From a virus: a stretch of DNA of 27,742 bases. Shown here in pieces: positions 22,645 through 27,742 of the stretch (the stretch's first letter is position 1; every line of letters begins with the position of its first letter). A model generated the notes under the pieces. The model was not told the DNA's origin. It worked only from the letters and a program-made list of their open reading frames with translations, and made no database searches. The stretch spans positions 1 to 27,742 of the IMG/VR virus record IMGVR_UViG_3300002835_011888; one strand, given 5' to 3'. Position numbers and translations under genes: made by a program.

Positions 22645-22893
22645 TTAAAGTATGTCGTTAATTTTGTTAATCGCCTCAACTTCGTTTTCAGAAGAAACAA
22701 TAGCGTCTTTAATGTTTTGAATTTGTTTTTCTTTTTTACTAAGGTTTAATTCAGTAAAAAAAGTAGAAAAGGCCCAAATAGATGCTGTACCCCATACTGA
22801 AGCTATTTGATTTTGTCCTTCAAGTAAATTAACAATAGTGAGGATAAGATTAGTGGTACCACCTAATAAAGATAAAAATGTTCCGAATTTCAT
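22645..22893 (-). CDS. Small membrane protein, 82 aa
   Basis: Two hydrophobic stretches (about 5-24 'TFLSLLGGTTNLILTIVNLL' and 32-48 'SVWGTASIWAFSTFFTE') followed by a charged helical tail ('LSKKEKQIQNIKDAIVSSEN'). Length and layout would allow a holin-like role, but nothing in the neighbourhood (no lysin adjacent) supports it. A host-type TATCTTTG box lies 17 nt upstream, unlike most minus-strand neighbours. Confidence 0.6.
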   Translation of the reverse strand: MKFGTFLSLLGGTTNLILTIVNLLEGQNQIASVWGTASIWAFSTFFTELNLSKKEKQIQNIKDAIVSSENEVEAINKINDIL

Positions 22894-22910
22894 AGATTTA
22901 ATTATTTAAA

Positions 22911-22918
22911 CAAAGATA
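22911..22918 (-). promoter_or_regulatory. -7 box TATCTTTG (membrane protein gene)
   Basis: Coding strand TATCTTTG, 17 nt before ATG 22893. No exact -33 TTTG at the right distance (TTTTCAATTT is nearby). Confidence 0.5.
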
Positions 22919-22946
22919 ATAAATTAACTTTAAATTGAAAAGTTTT

Positions 22947-24944
22947 TTAACCTAATTGATTAAAAATGTCTTCAGTAGTTGGTATGTCACCTAATTCTTC
23001 TATATACTCCCAACCATTATATTTTGGCATATTTCTGATATAAGGTTCGTCATAATCGGTAGAACTCCAACTAACCCCTTTTGAGTTTTCCCATTCAGGA
23101 TGGTTAACGGTTAAGGCACCAACTACAGTATCATATTGTCCTTTATAAAACCCTATTTCACCCGAATCAAAAATATTGTAATCAATCAATCTTTTATCAT
23201 TAACCCAAGTCCAATCAGGATGAATAATTTGTAATTTCATCAAAACCATTTCCATTGTTTTTGGGTCCTCAATTGGTGGGTCAAAAATTAAAGTAAATCC
23301 ATCTTCTTTTCGAGTAGATTCATTTAGTTTATCAAAAACATCAAAAGAATCAATCTGATTAGGTACACTAACAATTTCCCATTTACCAGAACTAATAAAA
23401 TCAATAACCTTATCTTTTTTTATTGTTTTTGTTGTTGGAAAACCTTCTATTCCTACGTCTGTAATAAAAAGTGGTGAGTATTCCATAGTAACAGTTACGT
23501 AACCACCTTTATCATTAAAAACATGACGAATAATCCAATACCTAGAGTCAGTAGTAGCTACAGTTTTAAAACTATAACCAATTAAATTTGTTGTTTTAAG
23601 AAAATCATACGATTCATTTAGTTGATTAAAGATATCTGATGTTTCATCATAGTCAACCTCATTTTTTTGTACCCATTCCCAACCGTCAACCCAATTATAA
23701 CCATGTTGTTCCTCATCCGCATAACCAATATCATCATCAGGTCCATTTGTATAAGTAAGTTTATCTGGAGCGTGAGGAAAATAACCAATTGTTAAATAAT
23801 AAATTGGGTCGTATATAAAATCTTCTCTTTCATCATCTTCAACATTACGAATAACATTGTGTGACGTAATTGGGTCGCCTCCTAGCCATTTTAATCCAGG
23901 ATAAACAAGACTTAAAACTTTTAATACCTTATCAAGTTCATTAGCATCAGAAATACCATCCTCAAATCTTAAATTTAATTTTGGTTGGTACGTGGATTCG
24001 TTTAATTGATTGAAGATTTCTGTTGTTTTGTCATAATCAAATTTGGCTAATCGAAACCAAGTTTCCCAATTAAGATTGTCAAGTAAATCAACACTAAAAT
24101 TTGATAGACCACCCCTATCATTTTGAACTTCTATAATGCCTTCTGAGGTGTTAAACACTTTATAAACTTTACCAACTGTAAAAAGTGGGTGGAACCATTT
24201 ACCATATTCACTGCCAACAAAAATAAGATAATCACCGGCACTAGGAATTCTTGATTCATCGGATTCATTCAATGAATTAAATAAATCGGAAGTTTTATCA
24301 TAATCAACATCACGTTCTTCAAGCCACAACCAACCGTCAATTGTATTTGTATAACCTTCTTCATTATCATCCCACTGACCATAAGTTAAAAGATTTGGTT
24401 TATCAGGCCAATAACCAATGGTGATAGATTTAACTTGTTCGGGGATATCTTCACCTTCTTGGATAAAAGGATTGTATTGGGAAGGTTCTTGACCTTGAAA
24501 CCAACTAACTGTTGGGTATTCATTTTCAATCAAAATTAAAATTTTATCCAATTGTCTAATGCCAAGAGTATCGTTATGAATCGGTGGTTCAAATCTTAGA
24601 TATAATTTTGGTTGGTAATTGTCGGTCGATTCATTTAATGAATTAAAAACATCTTCTACATCAAGACTTGACATAATTGGTTCAATATTCCCGTTATTTA
24701 AAGCATTCAGCAATAACTTTTGACCTGCAATACATTCCTCAACTTCAGTACTATCCTCACCAACGAAAATATAATAACAAATATTATATTCACCATCACG
24801 AATACCAACATGTATTAAATAACCATTATCATCACTAACAGCATCATGAATTTTTACAGGTTTATCATCATAACCAATTTCATAAAATAATGTTCTAGCG
24901 TTATAGAAAAAATCCAAGTCTTCTATATTGTATTGTTCTCTCAC
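22947..24944 (-). CDS. Six-module LNES-linker repeat protein (putative polyprotein)
   Basis: 665 aa, function unknown. Five linkers D-[IVL]-F-[ND]-x-L-N-E-S (Glu105, 227, 316, 444, 542) split it into six modules of about 90-130 residues; the C-terminus ends on the same linker without E-S ('DIFNQLG'). Modules 1, 3 and 5 are homologous ('YQPKLYLRFEPPI', 'LDKIL', 'ITIGYWPDKPNLLTY', 'DGWLWLE'); module 2 matches the last module of the 345-aa protein; module 4 is different. N-E after Leu fits a prohead-protease type site, so it may be cut into separate small proteins. It could instead be a fibre- or scaffold-like protein whose linkers are docking motifs. I chose GTG 24944 because an ATATTTAT motif lies 6 nt before it; TTG 24965 would place the motif inside the gene. 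Confidence 0.7.
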   Translation of the reverse strand: MREQYNIEDLDFFYNARTLFYEIGYDDKPVKIHDAVSDDNGYLIHVGIRDGEYNICYYIFVGEDSTEVEECIAGQKLLLNALNNGNIEPIMSSLDVEDVFNSLNESTDNYQPKLYLRFEPPIHNDTLGIRQLDKILILIENEYPTVSWFQGQEPSQYNPFIQEGEDIPEQVKSITIGYWPDKPNLLTYGQWDDNEEGYTNTIDGWLWLEERDVDYDKTSDLFNSLNESDESRIPSAGDYLIFVGSEYGKWFHPLFTVGKVYKVFNTSEGIIEVQNDRGGLSNFSVDLLDNLNWETWFRLAKFDYDKTTEIFNQLNESTYQPKLNLRFEDGISDANELDKVLKVLSLVYPGLKWLGGDPITSHNVIRNVEDDEREDFIYDPIYYLTIGYFPHAPDKLTYTNGPDDDIGYADEEQHGYNWVDGWEWVQKNEVDYDETSDIFNQLNESYDFLKTTNLIGYSFKTVATTDSRYWIIRHVFNDKGGYVTVTMEYSPLFITDVGIEGFPTTKTIKKDKVIDFISSGKWEIVSVPNQIDSFDVFDKLNESTRKEDGFTLIFDPPIEDPKTMEMVLMKLQIIHPDWTWVNDKRLIDYNIFDSGEIGFYKGQYDTVVGALTVNHPEWENSKGVSWSSTDYDEPYIRNMPKYNGWEYIEELGDIPTTEDIFNQLG
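22950..23318 (-). repeat. Module 5 of the LNES protein (type A repeat)
   Basis: Residues 543-665. Most diverged type A copy: 'FTLIFDPPIEDP', 'LQIIHPDWTW', 'GWEYIEELG', ending 'EDIFNQLG'. Confidence 0.55.
23613..23996 (-). repeat. Module 3 of the LNES protein (type A repeat)
   Basis: Residues 317-444. 'YQPKLNLRFEDGI', 'LSLVYPGLKWLGG', 'LTIGYFPHAPDKLTY', 'DGWEWVQ', ending 'DYDETSDIFNQLNE'. Aligns along its length with module 1. Confidence 0.7.
24264..24629 (-). repeat. Module 1 of the LNES protein (type A repeat)
   Basis: Residues 106-227. 'YQPKLYLRFEPPI', 'YPTVSWFQG', 'ITIGYWPDKPNLLTY', 'DGWLWLEE', ending 'DYDKTSDLFNSLNE'. Confidence 0.7.
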
Positions 24945-24950
24945 TAAATA

Positions 24951-24958
24951 ATAAATAT
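24951..24958 (-). promoter_or_regulatory. ATATTTAT promoter-like motif (six-module gene)
   Basis: Coding strand ATATTTATTATT, 6 nt before GTG 24944. It decides the start, because the alternative TTG at 24965 lies upstream of it. Confidence 0.55.
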
Positions 24959-24975
24959 CCAACAAGAAAATAAAA

Positions 24976-25215
24976 TTAGTCGACAGGAAAACGAAATTCC
25001 TTTAGATAAGGTTTTGGTTGGATGGGGACATAAGGACCGACATACGTTAAATTAAAATCAGTACAGATACGTTTCATATTATTAGAATTAACCCACCAAC
25101 CTTCAGGGTTTACATCGGGTTGAACAAAATAGTGGACATCACCATCTTCATATTTAATATCCATGACGTTAATATGCGTAACACCGTAAAAAGAATATCG
25201 ACCTACTTCAATCAT
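24976..25215 (-). CDS. Hypothetical 79-aa protein
   Basis: Unknown beta-rich small protein: 'MIEVGRYSFYGVTHINVMDI', 'YEDGDVHYFVQPDVNPEGWW', ending 'KPYLKEFRFPVD'. Last gene of a four-gene unit (25864 to 24976), 3 nt after the preceding stop. Confidence 0.6.
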   Translation of the reverse strand: MIEVGRYSFYGVTHINVMDIKYEDGDVHYFVQPDVNPEGWWVNSNNMKRICTDFNLTYVGPYVPIQPKPYLKEFRFPVD

Positions 25216-25218
25216 AGT

Positions 25219-25404
25219 TTAATCAGGTAACTCCCCAGGTTGTTTAATTCTTATTTCATTAATGTGTTCAAAATCCGAATCTTCATATTGTTCTTCACTT
25301 CCTATACAAAACCAAGCAAATTTACTTGATATCCATACACCCCAATAAGCAATTTGATGTCCTGTTTTATATTTAACCCAATAATATCCTTCTTGTCTTT
25401 CCAT
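25219..25404 (-). CDS. Hypothetical 61-aa protein
   Basis: Small aromatic-rich protein: 'MERQEGYYWVKYKTGHQIAY', 'WGVWISSKFAWFCIGSEEQY', 'SDFEHINEIRIKQPG'. The 'EGYYWVKxKTG ... W ... SD(F)xxINExRIK' pattern occurs in many small phage proteins without assigned function. The start overlaps the previous stop by one base (TAATG). Confidence 0.6.
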   Translation of the reverse strand: MERQEGYYWVKYKTGHQIAYWGVWISSKFAWFCIGSEEQYEDSDFEHINEIRIKQPGELPD

Positions 25405-25616
25405 TATATTAATTTTAATCTTTTAATTGGTTTACGACCAATACAATCAGTAGGAATACAATCGTCAGCAACAATAAAACAAACCGAACCTTTATGTTCC
25501 ACAACTTGGTATTGATTTGAACCACGTTGATAACATTCAAAGACTTGTCCTATTTTATCGGCATACCAATAAGTTGGTAATGTTGCCTTTCTAATTATAA
25601 CCTTAACTATTTCCAT
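25404..25616 (-). CDS. Hypothetical 70-aa protein
   Basis: Small beta-barrel candidate: 'KVIIRKATLPTYWYADKIGQ', 'VFECYQRGSNQYQVVEHKGS'. The 'ATLPTYWYADKIGxVFE' block recurs in phage proteins of unknown role, probably an SH3-like fold. TAATG overlaps on both sides indicate translational coupling within the four-gene unit. Confidence 0.6.
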   Translation of the reverse strand: MEIVKVIIRKATLPTYWYADKIGQVFECYQRGSNQYQVVEHKGSVCFIVADDCIPTDCIGRKPIKRLKLI

Positions 25617-25864
25617 TAACGAATAAATCTAAAAATTAATCTTGATTCACCTTGTATGGGTGGTACATAATCGGGTTCAACCAATAAATCCCAAGAAATA
25701 GTATTAAAATGTTTACAAACAGGACTAGGTAATCCACCAATAATAAGATTGGCCACACAAGTATCATTGTGTCGGCCGGTAAAGCCCAAAAAGATAAATT
25801 CATAACCTCTAATAGATTCAAAGTTTAACGAATCTTTAAATTTATATTTTCTGCCTACCTCCAT
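25616..25864 (-). CDS. Hypothetical 82-aa protein
   Basis: Unknown: 'MEVGRKYKFKDSLNFESIRG', 'YEFIFLGFTGRHNDTCVANL', 'PDYVPPIQGESRLIFRFIR'. First gene of the four-gene unit. A host-type promoter with exact TTTG-N20-TATATTTG lies 9 nt upstream. The 'VGRKYKF' opening is like 'VGRYSF' of the last gene of the unit, so both may be related small barrels. Confidence 0.6.
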   Translation of the reverse strand: MEVGRKYKFKDSLNFESIRGYEFIFLGFTGRHNDTCVANLIIGGLPSPVCKHFNTISWDLLVEPDYVPPIQGESRLIFRFIR

Positions 25865-25873
25865 TTATTAATA

Positions 25874-25905
25874 CAAATATAATAATTTTATTTTACATCA
25901 ACAAA
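25874..25905 (-). promoter_or_regulatory. Bacteroidota promoter TTTG-N20-TATATTTG (minus)
   Basis: Coding strand: TTTG (25905-25902), 20 nt, TATATTTG (25881-25874), 9 nt before ATG 25864. Drives the four small genes 25864 to 24976. The -33 element lies inside the end of the upstream membrane gene. Confidence 0.8.
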
Positions 25906-26129
25906 CTCATTACCACAGAAATAATATAAACCAATATAAAATATAAAATAAAAGTTAAAATTAAATTAAAGGTAAAGGTAAATATCCACAAGATAAATCT
26001 GATAACGGGAAACCATTCACTAGCAGAAACGGGAAACAAAGCCATCAGACCATCCACAACCACACCACCCACAAAAATAAATGACATAATAAAAGAAACG
26101 AACAATAAAATTTTAACAAATGTTTTCAT
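25893..26129 (-). CDS. Small membrane protein, 78 aa
   Basis: Almost wholly hydrophobic: 'MKTFVKILLFVSFIMSFIFV' (segment 1), a short loop 'ALFPVSASEWFPVI', and 'LWIFTFTFNLILTFILYFIL' plus 'VYIISVVMSLL' (segment 2), so two or three membrane spans. ATG 26129 is chosen because a complete host-type promoter ends 4 nt upstream; the open frame extends to 26249 but would cross the promoter. The function is unknown; size fits holin or immunity proteins but there is no supporting neighbour. Confidence 0.6.
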   Translation of the reverse strand: MKTFVKILLFVSFIMSFIFVGGVVVDGLMALFPVSASEWFPVIRFILWIFTFTFNLILTFILYFILVYIISVVMSLLM

Positions 26130-26133
26130 AAGA

Positions 26134-26165
26134 CAAATATAAGAAGAATAAATTAAATGACCAAA
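26134..26165 (-). promoter_or_regulatory. Promoter TTTG-N20-TATATTTG (minus), leaderless arrangement
   Basis: Coding strand: TTTG (26165-26162), 20 nt, TATATTTG (26141-26134), then 4 nt to ATG 26129. Confidence 0.8.
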
Positions 26166-26241
26166 TAAAAAAAGGGGGTAGGGGGATAAAAGACGGATTC
26201 CGGACATCAAAAACCATTTCCACATATTAGATAAAACAAAA

Positions 26242-26268
26242 AATCCCACAGAGAATGCCCATGGGATT
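26242..26268 (-). terminator. Rho-independent terminator after the 144-aa gene
   Basis: Minus-strand order: AATCCCA (26268-26262), 13-nt loop, TGGGATT (26248-26242), then TTTTTG. It lies about 20 nt past the stop at 26288 and closes the 27050-26288 transcript. The remaining 26166-26241 contains only an oddly G-rich run (26173-26186) with no gene. Confidence 0.65.
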
Positions 26269-26287
26269 AATTAATTATAAAAATTTT

Positions 26288-26722
26288 TTACTTGCCAAAT
26301 AAGATATGATATTCAATTCCATCTTCGGTTTTATTTATAACCTCGGCTTTAATACCCATATCTGACATACCAAGATTTTTAAAGATATCTTTGTTTTCTT
26401 TATATTTCTTAATAAGTTCTTGTTTGGCATTCATTAAGGCTATTTTTTTTGCCGTTGCAATATCTGGTGATTTACCAACAACATATACAGAAGGAATTGT
26501 ATTATCCTGACCAATGACCATCATTGCTTTAATTTCCTTTTGAGCTTTAGTTTCAGTTACTTGTTCAATTTCATGACTTTTATAATCTTGCTGATTTTGT
26601 GCTTTTAATTCTCCCTGACTAGAGGCAAGTAAAGCAGCGGTTGTAGCCAAAGTATGATACCACTTTTCCTCCAATCTTTGGTTGGCCTCATTAATGGCTT
26701 TTAGTTTATCTCTTTTTCTCAT
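26288..26722 (-). CDS. LPP20-like protein with INE tag
   Basis: 144 aa. Start ATG 26722 sits one base after the preceding stop (TAA-C-ATG). N-terminus 'MRKRDKLKAINE-ANQRLEE' ends I-N-E at residue 12 before Ala, like the T4 internal-protein cut context I-A-E/A. Next comes a moderately hydrophobic 'LATTAALLASSQGELKAQ'. The rest ('SVYVVGKSPDIATAKKIALM', 'NAKQELIKKYKENKD') resembles the LPP20/SIMPL-type fold, where a beta strand is followed by a helix rich in Ala and Lys. No lipobox is present, so it is not a lipoprotein itself. Longer starts upstream would run into the previous gene. Confidence 0.55.
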   Translation of the reverse strand: MRKRDKLKAINEANQRLEEKWYHTLATTAALLASSQGELKAQNQQDYKSHEIEQVTETKAQKEIKAMMVIGQDNTIPSVYVVGKSPDIATAKKIALMNAKQELIKKYKENKDIFKNLGMSDMGIKAEVINKTEDGIEYHILFGK

Positions 26723-26723
26723 G

Positions 26724-27050
26724 TTAATATTCAGATTCATCCCAATCTTCGGCCTCATCAGGATAACCAATTATTTCATAAATGTTTGTTAACAAATCTT
26801 CAATTTCTTTATTCATATTAGGACCATGATCACCATCATATAATTCATCCTCCAATACTTCTGCGGCCTCATACAAATCCTGAATATATAAATCTTCAAC
26901 ATATTCATAACCCAAAGTTGTTAGTAAATCATAAGTATCATCAATTAGCCTAACAGTGGTAAGCTCAACTGAATCTTCTTTTATAATTTTTTTAACCATA
27001 CGCTCCAAATCGTTTTCAGTTAGCCTAACTATTTTTATATTTTTTTCCAT
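26724..27050 (-). CDS. Protein with 'RLTENDL' N-terminal tag
   Basis: 108 aa. It opens with 'IVRLTENDLERMVKKIIKED', a basic amphipathic helix containing L-T-E and ending I-K-E. I have seen very similar openings ('IRLTExDLxxIVxRVixE') on unrelated proteins from large phages, which suggests a transferable tag rather than part of the functional domain. The remainder is acidic and helical ('DLYIQDLYEAAEVLEDELYD', 'IEDLLTNIYEIIGYPDEAED'). Unknown function. First gene of a two-gene unit, with an ATATTTAT motif 20 nt upstream. Confidence 0.65.
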   Translation of the reverse strand: MEKNIKIVRLTENDLERMVKKIIKEDSVELTTVRLIDDTYDLLTTLGYEYVEDLYIQDLYEAAEVLEDELYDGDHGPNMNKEIEDLLTNIYEIIGYPDEAEDWDESEY

Positions 27051-27070
27051 ATTAAGTTTCTTTTATATAG

Positions 27071-27078
27071 ATAAATAT
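27071..27078 (-). promoter_or_regulatory. ATATTTAT promoter-like motif (RLTENDL gene)
   Basis: Inside the 20-nt inverted repeat ATATAGATAAATATCTATAT (27065-27084; 9-bp arms, 2-nt centre), 20 nt before ATG 27050. Confidence 0.55.
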
Positions 27079-27399
27079 CTATATCTGAGCAAAATAATCG
27101 ATATTAATAAATTCATAATCTTTTTTCTTAAGCAATTTAAAATGTTGCATATAAAGAGTGGGAATGGAAATGGGAATTTTAACATTAGAAGATTTATAAA
27201 CAACAAGCTTATTCAAACTCAATTCAGAAGCAGTGGTTAATTTAATATAATCTTTTGTTTTATCAATTTCAAAAACGGTATAGAATTTATCAGGCTTATA
27301 GACAATAAACCAATCACCATTAAAAATTCTTTTATGAATCTTATGGTCAACATAAAGCTTATCACCAACTTCAATATTATGAATTTCTTCGTTTGTCAT
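27079..27399 (-). CDS. Hypothetical 106-aa beta-rich protein
   Basis: Unknown: 'EVGDKLYVDHKIHKRIFNGD', 'WFIVYKPDKFYTVFEIDKTK', 'DYIKLTTASE'. The 'VGDKLYV ... FYTVFEIDxxxDYIKL' run looks like an SH3/KOW-like barrel similar in style to module 2 of the LNES protein, though not clearly homologous. It starts 23 nt inside the end of the preceding gene, so translation is probably coupled. Confidence 0.6.
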   Translation of the reverse strand: MTNEEIHNIEVGDKLYVDHKIHKRIFNGDWFIVYKPDKFYTVFEIDKTKDYIKLTTASELSLNKLVVYKSSNVKIPISIPTLYMQHFKLLKKKDYEFINIDYFAQI

Positions 27400-27742
27400 T
27401 TACTATTTCTATAAGTTTAGATAAACAAGCTTGTTCTGCTTCTTCATATGTTTTAACTATACCTGATGCTTTAGCTTCATCATTCCATGTTATAGACCAA
27501 TGATATTCTCCAGGTTTTACAATATTATAACTTATAAAGTTGAATACTAGATTGTGTTTCTCTCTAAACCATCTAAATGCTTGTTGATAGAGTGGTACTC
27601 TTAAGGTTTCTATAAAATTTCCATTATTGAAATAAGGTCCTTTTGATGGTTCTTGAAATACAGGATATAATTCTTCTTTAGGAGAATAAAATGCTAAACA
27701 AGGTTCATCAAATCCTAATTCTTTTAAAGCTAATGCTTGTTC
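27377..27742 (-). CDS. Hypothetical protein, N-terminus beyond window
   Basis: Open frame running off the window edge; 121 residues are visible: 'EQALALKELGFDEPCLAFYS', 'PLYQQAFRWFREKHNLVFNF', 'GEYHWSITWNDEAKASGIVK', 'TYEEAEQACLSKLIEIVNDK', then RRNS and stop. The 'QALxLKELGFDEPC', 'PLYQQAFRWFREK' and 'TYEEAEQACLxKLI' blocks recur in proteins of Bacteroidota phages as I recall, with no known function. Its last 23 nt overlap the next gene. Confidence 0.75.
   Translation of the reverse strand, partial: EQALALKELGFDEPCLAFYSPKEELYPVFQEPSKGPYFNNGNFIETLRVPLYQQAFRWFREKHNLVFNFISYNIVKPGEYHWSITWNDEAKASGIVKTYEEAEQACLSKLIEIVNDKRRNS

Noticed and set aside
22645-22893. Holin
   Set aside because: Size and hydrophobicity fit, but there is no lysin or spanin next to it and no family motif.
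26166-26241. G-rich run (GGGGGTAGGGGG) as a possible G-quadruplex
   Set aside because: Only two long G runs are present; four are needed for an intramolecular quadruplex.
6992-27078. T4-like late promoters (TATAAATA)
   Set aside because: The octamer appears in the reverse orientation relative to the genes, and most sites read ATATTTATT or ATATTTATC, so a direct T4 late promoter call is not justified.

Overview
The window looks like part of a large, AT-rich (roughly 30% GC by eye) tailed-phage genome whose host is a member of the Bacteroidota. Three things point there. (1) Content: thymidylate synthase next to a GIY-YIG homing endonuclease, DUF3310, a RecA-fold ATPase, a DUF932-type protein, an ATP-dependent DNA ligase, UV-damage endonuclease and a membrane-anchored glucosaminidase, set among many short unknown genes with 1-20 nt spacing or overlaps. 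(2) Transcription signals: at least nine starts are preceded by the Bacteroidota vegetative promoter form (TTTG about 19-20 nt upstream of TAnnTTTG). (3) Translation: almost no Shine-Dalgarno sequences. I see no tRNA, rRNA, CRISPR array or insertion sequence, and no stretch above 300 bases lacks a gene.

Layout: 1-2219 (minus) holds thyA (cut by the window edge), a GIY-YIG endonuclease, a broken second thyA 5' end, a KTSC protein and a small unknown. 2330-5520 (plus) holds a full ClpC-type unfoldase and a glucosaminidase, each closed by a strong terminator. 5544-7238 (minus) has a DHH/DHHA1 phosphoesterase and DUF3310. 7308-9968 (plus) has the RecA-fold ATPase, the DUF932-like protein and two small genes. 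9965-14857 is mostly minus-strand unknowns, with one plus-strand putative PD-(D/E)XK nuclease. 14903-18687 (plus) has UvdE, a lipoprotein, DNA ligase and small unknowns. 18684-27742 is entirely minus-strand: a HAD phosphatase-like protein, a 'TKWC' protein paralogous to the one at 9965-11641, two modular repeat proteins, small beta-rich and membrane proteins, and a cluster with conserved N-terminal tags.

Two regulatory classes appear to coexist. Host-type TAnnTTTG boxes precede mainly plus-strand replication, repair and host-interaction genes, and four of them lie exactly 4 nt before ATG, so those mRNAs should be leaderless. A different motif, ATATTTAT (often followed by TTATT or CTAAT), lies 5-23 nt before eleven gene starts or divergent start pairs. 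Ten of these are minus-strand starts; the eleventh site is a perfect palindrome between a divergent pair. I found only one other copy, inside a gene. This looks like a phage-specific promoter, perhaps late.

The most unusual biology is on the minus strand. Many of these proteins start with a short helical tag ending in (L/I)-x-E followed by S, N, A or T. That matches what is known of T4-type capsid-targeting propeptides cut by the prohead protease. Two adjacent proteins (21365-22402 and 22947-24944) are built from beta-rich modules joined by repeated D-[IVL]-[FL]-x-x-[LI]-[NS]-E-S linkers, so they may be polyproteins cut into several internal capsid or ejected proteins. This is inference; no protease or capsid gene is in the window.
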